DNA of 64,000 nt from Opitutaceae bacterium. Its GTDB lineage: Bacteria > Verrucomicrobiota > Verrucomicrobiia > Opitutales > Opitutaceae. Below, piece by piece: positions 53,133-62,913 of this stretch. The DNA is taken from the NCBI GenBank assembly GCA_028691845.1, contig JAQUYL010000013.1:1-64000 (forward strand). Direction: 5' to 3'. The position numbers were made by a program, and so were the translations under genes. Positions within the stretch are counted from its first letter, which is position 1. Every line of letters begins with the position of its first letter. Below the pieces are notes generated by a model. The model searched no databases and had not been told where the DNA came from. It saw nothing but the letters and a program-made list of their open reading frames with translations.

Positions 53133-55040
53133 GTGAATACTTTGTTTCTGTTAATCTTTCTTCCAATTGTTGTTGGTGGAATATTGGGCGTGCTTAAAAA
53201 TGACACAGGTCGCCGTGTCCTCGTCATCTCATCGGTGGTCGCTATCGGACTGCTTTCGATCAAGCTGCTCGTGGATTACTATGCAGCGACCGTGGTCTAT
53301 TTTCATTTGCCGGCCAAGTGGATCGAATCCTTGGTTTTTCCCGCAGAGGTCGCCATCGGTTTGCTCATCTTGGGAATGTGTTTCCGCTATCGGAGATGGT
53401 TTCCGGCATTGCTGGTTTTGGCCCAGTCCGGCCTGATCGCGTGGCTGGAATACTTCTCCACCAAGAAGGTAATTTCAGAAAATCCGTTTTTCCTCGATAA
53501 GTTCTCGCTGATCATGGCCCTCATTATCGGGGTGGTCGGCGGTTTGATCGCGGTTTACGCACTCGGATATATGAAAGTGTTCCAAGAGGACTACCACAAG
53601 GAGGTGGCGGACCGGCGGGGCATGTTCTTTCTGGTGCTGTTCCTGTTCATCGGGGCAATGTTCGGCATCGTTTTCGCTAACGATCTGATCTGGATGTACT
53701 TCTTCTGGGAGATCACGACCCTGGCCTCCTTCCTGTTAATCGGTTACAAGGGGAACAAGGAGTCGATCGACAATTCCTTCAAGGCTCTGCTATACAACCT
53801 TATTGGTGGACTGGGTTTTGCCGGGGCGATTGTTTATCTGAATGTCCGCGCGGACTGTGCCGATCTGAGCCAGGTGCTGGATAAAAATCCGGTGACTATC
53901 AGTCTGGCATTGGGCTTGCTGGCCGTAGCGGGATTGACCAAGTCGGCCCAGTTGCCTTTCTCGCGGTGGTTGCTAGGCGCTATGGTGGCCCCTTCGCCGG
54001 TTTCCGCCCTGCTGCATTCCAGCACGATGGTAAAGGCGGGCGTATATTTGCTGATCAAACTGGCCCCGCTGTTCAAGGACACCACGGTTGGTTATGTGGT
54101 GGCGCTGGTCGGCGGCATCACCTTCCTCGTTTCCTCTTTCGCGGCCATTTCGCAAAGCGACGCCAAGAAAGTCCTGGCGCACTCCACCATTGCGAACCTG
54201 GGGCTCATCGTCCTCTGTGCCGGTATTGGCACCTCCGAGGCGGTCTGGGCGGCCATTCTTCTCGTTGTCTTCCATGCGGTGGCGAAATGCCTACTCTTCT
54301 TGTGCGTCGGTTCGGTGGAGCATGCCTTGCACAGCCGGAGCATCGAGTCCATGGATGGCCTCATTCTCGCCATGCCCAAGACGGCCTGGATGATGTTGAT
54401 CGGCATGGCCGGCATGTTCCTGGCTCCCTTTGGCATGCTGATCAGCAAGTGGGCCGTGCTCAAGGCGGTCGTCGACGCCAATCCGCTGCTGACGGTGCTG
54501 TTGATCTACGGCAGCGCCGCCAATTTGTTTTTCTGGGTGAAATGGATGGGCAAACTGATCATGCTTGAGCGGCCCAGCGAGGAACTCACCGCCCTGAAGC
54601 TTGAGGCCAATATCAGTCGCACGATCTCGGTGCCGCTTTTCTCCCTCGGCTTTCTAACCGTCGCCGCCTGCTTGACCTTCCCGATCATGTCTGCCGTTTT
54701 GATCGAACCCTATGTGTTGAACGTCTTCGGGGCGACCGTCTCAATGACCAGAGGCAATCTGATCATCATGGTCCTGATGTTGGGCATGCTCCTGCTGTTC
54801 CCCTTCAACCTGGAGCCGAAGCGCAAAGGCCGCTGGATGCCGCGGGTGGTCGATGCCTATTTGGCCGGCGTCAACTATGACAGTTACAGCCACGTGAATT
54901 CACTGGGTGGCATTAGCAAGAACGCGAGCCGCAATTATTACTTGGAAAAATATTTTAGCGAGAGCGTGCTGTTGAATGCGGGGATCATTTCAACGGTCAC
55001 TCTTCTTGTTGTCATGTTTCTCATGGGGAGCAAAATATGA
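53133..55040 (+). CDS. echA: Ech-type hydrogenase membrane subunit A (NuoL-like)
   Basis: A 635-aa proton-translocating antiporter-like subunit with about 16 membrane helices. It starts at GTG 53133 after GGGGAA. NuoL/MrpD features are WEITTLASFLLIGY, the Lys in GLTKSAQLPFSRWLLGAM, the VSALLHSSTMVKAGVYLL helix and LAHSTIANLGLIV. It is the first gene of a six-gene operon and ends four bases into echB. Confidence 0.92.
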   Translation: MNTLFLLIFLPIVVGGILGVLKNDTGRRVLVISSVVAIGLLSIKLLVDYYAATVVYFHLPAKWIESLVFPAEVAIGLLILGMCFRYRRWFPALLVLAQSGLIAWLEYFSTKKVISENPFFLDKFSLIMALIIGVVGGLIAVYALGYMKVFQEDYHKEVADRRGMFFLVLFLFIGAMFGIVFANDLIWMYFFWEITTLASFLLIGYKGNKESIDNSFKALLYNLIGGLGFAGAIVYLNVRADCADLSQVLDKNPVTISLALGLLAVAGLTKSAQLPFSRWLLGAMVAPSPVSALLHSSTMVKAGVYLLIKLAPLFKDTTVGYVVALVGGITFLVSSFAAISQSDAKKVLAHSTIANLGLIVLCAGIGTSEAVWAAILLVVFHAVAKCLLFLCVGSVEHALHSRSIESMDGLILAMPKTAWMMLIGMAGMFLAPFGMLISKWAVLKAVVDANPLLTVLLIYGSAANLFFWVKWMGKLIMLERPSEELTALKLEANISRTISVPLFSLGFLTVAACLTFPIMSAVLIEPYVLNVFGATVSMTRGNLIIMVLMLGMLLLFPFNLEPKRKGRWMPRVVDAYLAGVNYDSYSHVNSLGGISKNASRNYYLEKYFSESVLLNAGIISTVTLLVVMFLMGSKI

Positions 55041-55897
55041 GCGTACGTTTGATCAGCGCATTGTCCTTCGTCGTGTTTGCTCCGCTGATCGGCGGATTGA
55101 TCAGCGGCATCGACCGCCGAATCACCGCCCGCATGCAGGGCCGATTCGGTCCACCGGTGCTGCAGCCTTTTTATGATGTTTATAAGCTGCTGCAGAAGGA
55201 GAACGTCATCGCCCGGGTCAGGCAGAACGCCTACATCGATTTTTATCTGCTTTTCGTCATTTTCAGCGGCATGCTGCTGTTTGCCGGGCAGGATTTGCTG
55301 CTGTTTATCTTTTCACTAACGCTGGCGAGTGTCTTCTTCATTCTTGCCGCTTTCAAGGGCAGCTCGCCTTACAGCCTGGTCGGGGCACAGCGGGAACTCC
55401 TGCTGGTAATGGGCTATGAGCCGATGGTGCTCTTTGCCGCTGTGGCATTTTACATGGCCACCGGCAGCTTCTGGGTCTCCAAGATCATCGTGCATCCGGT
55501 GCTTTTGATCAAACTGCTGCCTGGCATATTCCTCGGGTTCTTTTATATTTTAACAATCAAGTTGAGGAAGTCCCCGTATGATTTGTCGACCTCCCATCAC
55601 GGGCATCAGGAGCTGGTCAAGGGCCTGACAACCGAGTTTGCCGGCCCGTCGCTGGCGATGATCGAGGTGGCCCACTGGTACGAGACCGTCTTCCTTCTGG
55701 CCTTTGTCTACTTGTTCTTCGCCGCAACTCCCTGGCTGGGGGCTCTGGCCGTGGTGGTATGTTACTTCCTGGAAATTCTCATCGACAATGTCTTTGCCCG
55801 GGCGAAATGGGAGGTGGCCGTCAAATCGTCCTGGCTAGTCGCCGCCGTCCTGGGATTTGGGAATGTCGCGGTCTTGTATTTGCTGAAAGGATTCTAA
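55037..55897 (+). CDS. echB: Ech-type hydrogenase membrane subunit B (NuoH-like)
   Basis: A 286-aa NuoH/HyfC-like membrane protein with about seven to eight helices. GIDRRITARMQGRFGPPVLQ is the conserved cytoplasmic loop, and ELLLVMGYEPMVLF and SLAMIEVAHWYETVF carry buried acidic residues typical of the family. It forms the interface between the hydrophilic catalytic part and the membrane arm. It is translationally coupled to echA. Confidence 0.93.
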   Translation: MSVRLISALSFVVFAPLIGGLISGIDRRITARMQGRFGPPVLQPFYDVYKLLQKENVIARVRQNAYIDFYLLFVIFSGMLLFAGQDLLLFIFSLTLASVFFILAAFKGSSPYSLVGAQRELLLVMGYEPMVLFAAVAFYMATGSFWVSKIIVHPVLLIKLLPGIFLGFFYILTIKLRKSPYDLSTSHHGHQELVKGLTTEFAGPSLAMIEVAHWYETVFLLAFVYLFFAATPWLGALAVVVCYFLEILIDNVFARAKWEVAVKSSWLVAAVLGFGNVAVLYLLKGF

Positions 55898-55898
55898 G

Positions 55899-56360
55899 AT
55901 GGCCTATTTTAAAAAATCGCCGTGGATTATTCATTACGACGCCACCAGCTGCAACGGCTGTGATATCGAGGTGCTGGCCGCCCTCACGCCACTTTATGAT
56001 GTTGAACGCTTTGGCATCATCAATACCGGCAATCCAAAGCACGCCGACATCTTTCTCGTGACCGGCGCGGTCAACGAGCAGAATAAAATGGTCGTAAAGA
56101 ATATTTATGACCAGATGCCGGAGCCAAAGGCGGTCATCGCTGTTGGCATTTGCGCCTGCAGCGGAGGTATCTTCCGCGAATGTTACAATGTCCTCGGCGG
56201 GCCGGATAGCGTGATTCCCGTGGATATTTATGTTCCGGGGTGCGCTGCGCGGCCCGAAGCCATCATCGATGGGGTGGTTCAGGCACTTGGCATACTTGAG
56301 AAAAAGCATCTAGCCCGCAAGGAAGCGAGGAAACAACATGATCGAATCGCAGCCAACTGA
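55899..56360 (+). CDS. echC: Ech-type hydrogenase small subunit (NuoB-like)
   Basis: A 153-aa small subunit with one [4Fe-4S] cluster next to the active site. Ligands are in SCNGCDIEVL, GICACSGGIF and VPGCAARPEAI. It lacks the C-terminal cluster domain of the MvhG protein, as expected for group 4. The stop overlaps echD by 23 bases. Confidence 0.94.
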   Translation: MAYFKKSPWIIHYDATSCNGCDIEVLAALTPLYDVERFGIINTGNPKHADIFLVTGAVNEQNKMVVKNIYDQMPEPKAVIAVGICACSGGIFRECYNVLGGPDSVIPVDIYVPGCAARPEAIIDGVVQALGILEKKHLARKEARKQHDRIAAN

Positions 56361-56706
56361 AATTGTCACACTGGACCGGCTCAAGGACGCGGTCCGGATA
56401 AAATGGGCGGCTCATGCCCGGCTGGTCCAGATCGGCTGCACCAAAACCGCGGAGGATCAGTATGAGATCAATTACTCCTTCGATGAGAACCTGAAGTTCT
56501 CGAATCTACGGATTGTGGTCAACCCTGCCACCGACCGGGTGCCTAGCATCAGTGACATTTATTGGAACGCGTTTTTTTACGAAAACGAGGTCCATGATCT
56601 TTTCGGCATCACGATCGAGGGCATGGCCATCGATTTTAAAGGCAATTTTTACCGGATGGCTGTTAAGCATCCTTTCGCCGCCCCTGCCGGGCAGAAGAAA
56701 TCATGA
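56338..56706 (+). CDS. echD: Ech-type hydrogenase subunit D (NuoC-like)
   Basis: A 122-aa NuoC-type subunit. The conserved part is RVPSISDIYWNAFFYENEVH followed by DLFGITIEGM. It has no metal site and supports assembly of the hydrophilic arm. The start at 56338 follows a GGAAGCGAGGA site inside the 3' end of echC, and the stop overlaps echE by four bases. Confidence 0.9.
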   Translation: MIESQPTEIVTLDRLKDAVRIKWAAHARLVQIGCTKTAEDQYEINYSFDENLKFSNLRIVVNPATDRVPSISDIYWNAFFYENEVHDLFGITIEGMAIDFKGNFYRMAVKHPFAAPAGQKKS

Positions 56707-57782
56707 GCAAGAGAACCATCATCCCCTTTGGCCCGCAGCATCCCGTTTTACCAGAGCCACTACATCTGGATCTGGTGGTCGAGGATGAGATCGTCGTCGA
56801 GGCGGTCCCGTCGATCGGCTTCATTCACCGCGGCTTGGAAAAGCTGGTGGAGAAGAAGGATTTCAACGAATTTGTTTATGTCGCGGAGCGCATCTGCGGT
56901 ATCTGCAGTTGCATTCACGGGATGACCTACTGCCAGGGCGTTGAGGAGATAATGAATCTCCAAGTGCCTGGCCGGGCAAAATACCTGCGCACCATCTGGG
57001 GCGAGTTTTCCCGTATCCACAGCCATTTGCTGTGGCTGGGGCTGGCGGCCGACGCCTTCGGCTTTGAAAGCCTGTTCATGCACAGCTGGAGAATCCGGGA
57101 GAAGATCCTTGATATCATCGAGGAGACCACCGGCGGTCGCGTCATTTTCGGCACGAGCAAGGTCGGGGGAGTGCGTCGGGATGTCACGAACGAACGGTTA
57201 AAGGAAATCAGCGTCCTGCTGAAGACCTACGCCGGCGAAATAAAAGAGGTAACCGACATCTTTTTGAATGACAACTCGGTAAAACACCGCCTCTGCGGCG
57301 TGGGCGTATTATCCAAGGACGATGCGTTGATGCTCGGGGCTGTGGGCCCGATGTTGCGTGCCAGCGGAGTGGCGCAGGACATGCGCAAGCTCGGCTATGC
57401 GGCGTATAACGACATCCCGGTTGAGCCGATCATCGATCAATCGGGCGATTGCTACGGTCGTTGCGTGGTCCGCATTAAGGAAGTCTTCCAAGCCATCGAT
57501 ATCATCCAGCGAGCGGTGGATAAGATCCCCGATGGCCCGATAGACATGAAAGTGACAGGTTTCCCGAACGGAGAGTTTTTCGCCCGGACCGAACAGCCTC
57601 GCGGCGAGGTGATCTATTACATCCGCGGCAACGGCACCAAGCACCTGCAGCGCATGAGAGTGCGCACGCCTACCTTTGCCAATCTGCCGGCCATCCTGAA
57701 GGTCATCCCTGGCTGCAGCGTGGCGGACATTCCGATCCTGCTGTTAACCATTGATCCCTGCATCAGCTGTACGGAGCGCTAG
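56703..57782 (+). CDS. echE: Ech-type hydrogenase large subunit
   Basis: A 359-aa [NiFe] large subunit. L1: RICGICSCIHG with C65 and C68. L2: IDPCISCTER, with C353 and C356, forms the last residues of the protein. There is no C-terminal extension, so no maturation cleavage is needed; EchE and CooH subunits are known for this. With four ligand Cys intact it should bind nickel. It couples ferredoxin oxidation to proton reduction at the membrane, or the reverse. Confidence 0.94.
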   Translation: MSKRTIIPFGPQHPVLPEPLHLDLVVEDEIVVEAVPSIGFIHRGLEKLVEKKDFNEFVYVAERICGICSCIHGMTYCQGVEEIMNLQVPGRAKYLRTIWGEFSRIHSHLLWLGLAADAFGFESLFMHSWRIREKILDIIEETTGGRVIFGTSKVGGVRRDVTNERLKEISVLLKTYAGEIKEVTDIFLNDNSVKHRLCGVGVLSKDDALMLGAVGPMLRASGVAQDMRKLGYAAYNDIPVEPIIDQSGDCYGRCVVRIKEVFQAIDIIQRAVDKIPDGPIDMKVTGFPNGEFFARTEQPRGEVIYYIRGNGTKHLQRMRVRTPTFANLPAILKVIPGCSVADIPILLLTIDPCISCTER

Positions 57783-57783
57783 A

Positions 57784-58170
57784 ATGAGCCTATTCGCATT
57801 CACCAAAACAGTCCTGGGCAGCATGGTTTCGAAACCGGCTACCCGGATGTACCCATTTGAAGTCAGGGAGGCCTTTCCTGGCACCCGTGGCAGCATTGCG
57901 ATCGAGATCGAGAAATGCATTTATTGCACGCTCTGCGCTCGCAAATGCCCAACCTCGGCGATTGTCGTGAACAAGGCAGCGCGGTCTTGGGAAATTGATC
58001 GACTGCGTTGCATTTCCTGCCGGGCATGTGTGGAGGCGTGTCCCAAGGACTGCCTCTCGCAATTGACCTCCTATTCTCCCGCCGTTGCGATCAAAGGCGG
58101 CAAGGATTTCTTCCACCATCCCGCGCCCAAAGTTGCGGCGGCACCCGGTGCTGCTCCCGCTCAGGGTTGA
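57784..58170 (+). CDS. echF: Ech-type hydrogenase ferredoxin subunit (NuoI-like)
   Basis: A 128-aa protein with two [4Fe-4S] motifs, CIYCTLCARKCP and CISCRACVEACP. These form the electron entry point for ferredoxin in Ech complexes. The start at 57784 (MSLFAFTKTVLGSM) lies one base after the echE stop. The C-terminal 30 residues are Ala/Pro rich and likely disordered. It is the last gene of the operon and is convergent with the site-2 protease. Confidence 0.93.
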   Translation: MSLFAFTKTVLGSMVSKPATRMYPFEVREAFPGTRGSIAIEIEKCIYCTLCARKCPTSAIVVNKAARSWEIDRLRCISCRACVEACPKDCLSQLTSYSPAVAIKGGKDFFHHPAPKVAAAPGAAPAQG

Positions 58171-58225
58171 TTCAAGGAGCAGGGCAAGGAGCACGCTGGA
58201 TTTGCGCGGCGCTTCAGGCCGAAGC

Positions 58226-59026
58226 CTAGTTTGGACCGTGAATCAATGGCGGGGGTTGACCCTGCCATTGCCCGGGGGAGCTTCCCGCTCCGGTTCCCGC
58301 CACCCGGCGGGCGAGTTCAGCCCAGTATACGGCTTCCTCTTCGCGCCGTAGGACCTGACGGTACTCACTATCCGCTGCCATGAAAATGAAACCGAAGAGG
58401 ATGGCCCCGAGGTAGTGTTGGAACAGGAATACCATGATCAGGGCACCCATGATAGAGAGGGTCTTGCCGACCATGGCCGCCCAGTAGGTGGCGCGTAAAT
58501 AGGTTAGCCTGGTAGCCAGCACGGATCGGAAAATCCGGCCGCCGTCCATCGGGAAAACCGGGATGAGATTAAAGCCGCCCATGACCAGGTTGACGTAAAG
58601 TAATTGGTTGCCGATCTCGCTGAACGCCAGCGGGATCCCCGTCTCGTTTGGATCAATGGCGTGGCTGCGCAGGGGCCACAGCAAGGCCACCAAGGCAAGG
58701 TTGACTGCGGGGCCGGCAATCGAGATGAGAAATTCCGCGGAAGGCTGGCGCGGAATGCGGTCAAACTCAGCCATGCCCCCGATGGGCAGCAGCAGAATGC
58801 GTGGTACTCGCACACCATAGCGGCGTGCGGTGAGCGAATGACCGAGTTCATGCAGCACGACGCAGAAAAAAATCATGAGCACAAAGCCCACGCTCCACCC
58901 GATGCCGGCCAAGCCGGCCCCCATCCATCCCTCCCAGGCAGCAAAGAGGAGCAGCAGCAAAAAGCTGACATGCATCGCCAATTGGATGCCAAAGATGCGA
59001 AACAAGTTAATTGACCACCCGAGCAT
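58226..59026 (-). CDS. Site-2 protease family (M50) membrane metalloprotease
   Basis: A 266-aa intramembrane zinc protease. Active-site HELGH (His59, Glu60, His63) lies in the third helix, and the second metal site is NLIPVFPMDGGRI. Six membrane helices are expected. There is no CBS or PDZ domain, so it is a minimal SpoIVFB-like form. It releases membrane-bound regulators in relatives; the target is unknown. It is divergent from the NtrC-type gene, with 55 bases between starts. Confidence 0.88.
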   Translation of the reverse strand: MLGWSINLFRIFGIQLAMHVSFLLLLLFAAWEGWMGAGLAGIGWSVGFVLMIFFCVVLHELGHSLTARRYGVRVPRILLLPIGGMAEFDRIPRQPSAEFLISIAGPAVNLALVALLWPLRSHAIDPNETGIPLAFSEIGNQLLYVNLVMGGFNLIPVFPMDGGRIFRSVLATRLTYLRATYWAAMVGKTLSIMGALIMVFLFQHYLGAILFGFIFMAADSEYRQVLRREEEAVYWAELARRVAGTGAGSSPGQWQGQPPPLIHGPN

Positions 59027-59081
59027 GCGCAGTAAGTAGAACCGCGTTTGGGCAAATCGCTAATCAAATCAAACTTCTCCC

Positions 59082-60581
59082 ATGCCTGATGCCGAAAAAG
59101 TGCCCACAATTCTTGTCATAGACGACGACGCCGAGGTGCGCTACTCGCTCAACCGCGTGCTCTCGGCCCACCATTACGGCGTGATCGAAGCGGCCAGCGG
59201 GGAGGAGGGAGTGGCGGCGGTCAAACGGTGTCCGCCCGATGTAGTCCTGCTCGACAATCGCATGACGGGCATGAGCGGTTTGGAAACCCTGCAGCACATC
59301 CGCGCGGCCAATCCGCGGCAACTAGTCATCCTGATGACGGCCTATGGCACGGCGCAGACGGCGATCGAGGCAATGAAGTTCGGCGCCTTTGATTATGCCA
59401 TGAAGCCGTTTGACCCGCCCAAGGTGCTGGCGCTCGTCGAAACGGCTCTGCGGACCCAGGCCGAGTCGCTTTCGGCCAAAGACTACCGACCCAGCCTGAA
59501 TTTCGAGGAACACAAGGAAGGCATTGTTGGCGGCTCCGCCCCCATGCAGGAGGTGTTCAAGATCATCGGGCAGGTGGCCGCGAGTGACGTGACTGTGATG
59601 ATCACGGGTGAAAGCGGCACCGGCAAGGAGCTCGTTGCCCGCAGCATCCACCGGCACAGTCATCGTGGAAACAAGCCGTTCATTGCGGTCAACTGTGCCG
59701 CGATTCCCGACAATCTGATCGAGAGTGAACTATTTGGCCACGAGCGGGGTTCCTTTACCGGCGCCACGGCGCAACGGCTGGGGAAGTTCGAGATGTGCGA
59801 TGGCGGCACCATTTTTTTGGACGAGATCGGCGACATGGCGCCCGCGACACAGACCAAGATTCTCCGGGTGCTGCAGGAGGGCGAGATCCAGCGCGTTGGC
59901 GGCACGGGGGCGATCAAGGTGAATGTCCGGGTGATCGCCGCCACCAACAAGGATCTGGAGGCGATGGTCAAGGCGAAGGGCTTCCGCGACGACCTATACT
60001 ATCGCCTGAACGTGGTGCGCATCCGCATCCCGCCGCTGCGCGAGCGCGTTGAGGATATCCCGCTCATCATTGATTACTATCTGCAAAGGCTTACGAAGGC
60101 CAAAAAAACCAAGGTGCGCATGATCACACCCGAGGCGCTGGCAATGTTGTGCCGGTATCGGTGGCCGGGAAATGTGCGCGAGCTCGAAAATGTGGTTTAC
60201 CGCAGCGCCGTGGTGACGCAGGGCGAGGCGATTTTGCCCCAGGACATCCCGGCCGAAGTGCGCGGGAAGACGGTCCCGGCGCCAGGTGGAACGAACGCAG
60301 GACCCTTTGAGCGGACTCGGACGACGGCGGCGGAAAGTGCCGCGCCGGCGATGGCCAAAGTGGAGGCCGAGAGCATTGCGGCCGGCGAGCCGGCCCTGAC
60401 CCTGGAGCATGCCCTGAATTTTCTGTTCGCCGAGCTTGGCCAAGGCGATGAACCGATGCTGGCTCGACTCGAACGCGAGCTGATCAACCGGGCGGTTGCC
60501 TCTGCGGATGGCGATGTCGCCAAGGCGGCGGCGAAACTCGGCCTTACCAAGGCAGCATTGAAAAAACGAATCGGCAAATAG
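59082..60581 (+). CDS. NtrC-family sigma-54 dependent response regulator
   Basis: A 499-aa activator. Receiver: IDDDAE, phospho-acceptor Asp58 in [13 protein letters not shown], Lys in [12 protein letters not shown]+ domain (about 148-390): Walker A GESGTGKE, the sigma-54 contact loop RGSFTGAT, Walker B IFLDEIGD, and the arginine finger RLRIR-type region. C-terminal Fis-like helix-turn-helix: [20 protein letters not shown]. The partner kinase could be the NtrB-like kinase at 30485, which has a matching HEINNPL H-box, but this is inference. It follows the ech operon and may regulate hydrogenase genes. Confidence 0.93.
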   Translation: MPDAEKVPTILVIDDDAEVRYSLNRVLSAHHYGVIEAASGEEGVAAVKRCPPDVVLLDNRMTGMSGLETLQHIRAANPRQLVILMTAYGTAQTAIEAMKFGAFDYAMKPFDPPKVLALVETALRTQAESLSAKDYRPSLNFEEHKEGIVGGSAPMQEVFKIIGQVAASDVTVMITGESGTGKELVARSIHRHSHRGNKPFIAVNCAAIPDNLIESELFGHERGSFTGATAQRLGKFEMCDGGTIFLDEIGDMAPATQTKILRVLQEGEIQRVGGTGAIKVNVRVIAATNKDLEAMVKAKGFRDDLYYRLNVVRIRIPPLRERVEDIPLIIDYYLQRLTKAKKTKVRMITPEALAMLCRYRWPGNVRELENVVYRSAVVTQGEAILPQDIPAEVRGKTVPAPGGTNAGPFERTRTTAAESAAPAMAKVEAESIAAGEPALTLEHALNFLFAELGQGDEPMLARLERELINRAVASADGDVAKAAAKLGLTKAALKKRIGK

Positions 60582-60584
60582 CCT

Positions 60585-61574
60585 TTATTGATCGAATCCG
60601 CGCGGGTGCTTCGAATGCCATTGCCAGGCGGTGGCAACGATCGATTCGATGTCGGGAAACTTGGGCGTCCAGCCGAGCTCGCGCCGGGCTTTCGCGGAGT
60701 CGGCGTACAGGGCGGGCGGATCTCCGGCGCGGCGCGGACCGTACGTGACTGGTACTTTGCGGCCGGTGACTTTCTCCACTGCCCGGATGACCTCCAGCAC
60801 TGAAGTGGGATTGCCGGTACCCAGATTGTAGAAAAGCGCAGTCCCCGGAGCAGCCAGCCGGTCGAAGACGGCGATGTGCGCGCGGCTGAGATCGTCGACG
60901 TGCACGTAGTCGCGCAGGCAGGTGCCGTCGGGGGTGGGGTAGTCGGTGCCGAAAACCTGCAGCGGCGGGCGCCGCCCCTGGGCTGCTCCGATCGCCAGCG
61001 GTATGAGATGCGTTTCCGGATCGTGATCCTCGCCGATCGTGCCGTCCTCGGATGCACCGGCGGCGTTGAAATAGCGGAAGGCGGCAAAGCTCAACCCCTG
61101 GGCACGGGCCAGCGCCTTGAGGGCGTTTTCCACGTCGAGCTTGGTCTGACCGTAAGGGTTGATGGGCGCCTGGGGCAGATCTTCAGTGATCGGGAGACGA
61201 TCCGGCACGCCGAAGGTCGCGCAGGTCGACGAGAAAACAAATTTTCTCACTCCGTGGTGCTGCATGGCGTCGAGCAGCTGCAGGGTGGCCACGACGTTGT
61301 TGAGGTAATACTTCATCGGCACCTTGACCGACTCGCCGACGTAGCAGAACGCGGCGAAATGCATGACGATATCGATGCGCTCGGCAGCAAACAGCCGATC
61401 GAGCGCGGCGCGATCGCCGAGGGAGGCCTGGTAAAATGGCACGGTTGGCGCCAGTGCCGCCGGATGGCCATAGACAAGGTCGTCGAGGACGACCGGCTGG
61501 TGTCCGGCCGCAAGGAGCTGCCTTACGCAGTGGCTGCCGATGTAGCCGGCCCCGCCGGCGACTAGGACTTTCAT
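60585..61574 (-). CDS. galE: UDP-glucose 4-epimerase
   Basis: A 329-aa short-chain dehydrogenase-fold epimerase interconverting UDP-glucose and UDP-galactose. NAD site GGAGYIGSHCVRQLL, the VFSSTCATFG Ser and NPYGQTKLDVEN Tyr-x3-Lys active site, FRYFNAAGA and LRDYVHVDDLSRAH are diagnostic. The start at 61574 (MKVLVAGGAGYIG) is canonical; the much longer open frame upstream is antisense to the ketosynthase gene. It supplies sugars for LPS or exopolysaccharide. Confidence 0.93.
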   Translation of the reverse strand: MKVLVAGGAGYIGSHCVRQLLAAGHQPVVLDDLVYGHPAALAPTVPFYQASLGDRAALDRLFAAERIDIVMHFAAFCYVGESVKVPMKYYLNNVVATLQLLDAMQHHGVRKFVFSSTCATFGVPDRLPITEDLPQAPINPYGQTKLDVENALKALARAQGLSFAAFRYFNAAGASEDGTIGEDHDPETHLIPLAIGAAQGRRPPLQVFGTDYPTPDGTCLRDYVHVDDLSRAHIAVFDRLAAPGTALFYNLGTGNPTSVLEVIRAVEKVTGRKVPVTYGPRRAGDPPALYADSAKARRELGWTPKFPDIESIVATAWQWHSKHPRGFDQ

Positions 61575-61655
61575 GGATTGAGGTTGTATCGATTTTCGCT
61601 TCACTATGGCTAGGCAAATCCTCTTGAATACCGTGCTGCTTGCGCGGCCTCCTGT

Positions 61656-62894
61656 ATGAAACACTCTCGCATCGTCATCACCGGCGTGGGTCTCACGGCC
61701 CCGAACGGAAACTCCCTCGGCGAGTTCCGGCAGAACCTGCTGCGCGGGGTTTCCGGCGTCGAACGCATCGAGCTGCGCTACATCGGCCCGGTGCCGGCCG
61801 GCGTCTGCCATTTCGACCAGCTGAAATACCAGAAGAAAAAAGAGGTGCGCATCGGCACCCGGGCGGGCGGCATCAGCATCTACTGCGCCCGGGAGGCGGT
61901 GCAGGACAGCGGGCTCAAGTGGGAGGGGCTGGACAAGAACCGCGTCGGGATCTACCTCGGCATCACCGAGCACGGCAACGTCGAGACGGAAAACGAGATT
62001 CACGCCATCTCGCTGTTCAAGTACGACACCAAGTTCTGGAGCCATCACCACAATCCCCGCACGGTGGCCAACAATCCGGCCGGCGAAGTCTCGCTGAACC
62101 TCGGCATCACCGGGCCGGCCTACACTCTCGGCGCGGCCTGCGCCGCCGGCAACATCGGCCTCATCCACGGCGCGCAGATGCTGCGGCTGGGCGAGGTGGA
62201 CGTGGCCTTGGCGGGCGGCGTGAGCGAGAGCATCGGCACTTTCGGCATCTTTGCCGCATTCAAGAGCCAGGGGGCGCTCGCCTCGCACGACGATCCGAAG
62301 AAGGCGAGCCGGCCCTTCGACAAGGCGCGCAACGGCATCGTCGTGAGCGAGGGCGGCTGCATCTACACTTTGGAGCGTCTCGAGGATGCGCTGGCCCGAG
62401 GGGCCAGGATCTACGGCGAGATCGCGGGCTATTACATCAATTCCGATGCCACGGACTACGTGCTGCCCAATCCGGAACGGCAATCCGAATGTGTGCGCCG
62501 TGCCATTGTCCACGCCGGCATGACTCCGGCCGACATCGACATCGTGAACACGCATGCCACCGCGACGCCGCAGGGCGACATTCAGGAGTGCCAGGCCATC
62601 GGGGCGGTGTTTGCGGGCCTGGCGGAGCCGCCGCACATCAACAATACCAAAAGCTTCATCGGCCACGCCATGGGCGCGGCAGGCGCGTTGGAACTGGCGG
62701 GCAATTTGCCGTCGTTCCAAGACCGCATAGTCCACCCGACCATAAATGTCGATGAGCTTGATCCGCAGTGCGATATACCCGGTTTGGTGCTCAATCAACC
62801 CCGTGAGGCAAAACGGGTTGACGCCCTACTTAATAATTCCTTTGGTATGCTCGGAATCAATTCCACGCTGATCATCAAACGCTTTATCGCCTGA
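61656..62894 (+). CDS. Beta-ketoacyl-ACP synthase (FabF-like)
   Basis: A 412-aa condensing enzyme. The Cys-His-His set is C162 in YTLGAACAAGN, His in NTHATATPQGD and His in NNTKSFIGHAMGAAG. It starts MKHSRIVITGVGLTAPNGNS. Sequence differs from housekeeping FabF around TEHGNVETENEIHAI. A dedicated ACP follows 19 bases later and an FAD enzyme after that, so it likely makes a special acyl chain or polyene and not bulk fatty acids. Confidence 0.9.
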   Translation: MKHSRIVITGVGLTAPNGNSLGEFRQNLLRGVSGVERIELRYIGPVPAGVCHFDQLKYQKKKEVRIGTRAGGISIYCAREAVQDSGLKWEGLDKNRVGIYLGITEHGNVETENEIHAISLFKYDTKFWSHHHNPRTVANNPAGEVSLNLGITGPAYTLGAACAAGNIGLIHGAQMLRLGEVDVALAGGVSESIGTFGIFAAFKSQGALASHDDPKKASRPFDKARNGIVVSEGGCIYTLERLEDALARGARIYGEIAGYYINSDATDYVLPNPERQSECVRRAIVHAGMTPADIDIVNTHATATPQGDIQECQAIGAVFAGLAEPPHINNTKSFIGHAMGAAGALELAGNLPSFQDRIVHPTINVDELDPQCDIPGLVLNQPREAKRVDALLNNSFGMLGINSTLIIKRFIA

Positions 62895-62913
62895 CAACAC
62901 CGCGCCCAACCTC

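Noticed and set aside
60585-62798. A 737-codon open frame on the minus strand extending galE upstream
   Set aside because: Only the part from 61574 is GalE-like. The rest is antisense to the ketosynthase gene and has no family features.
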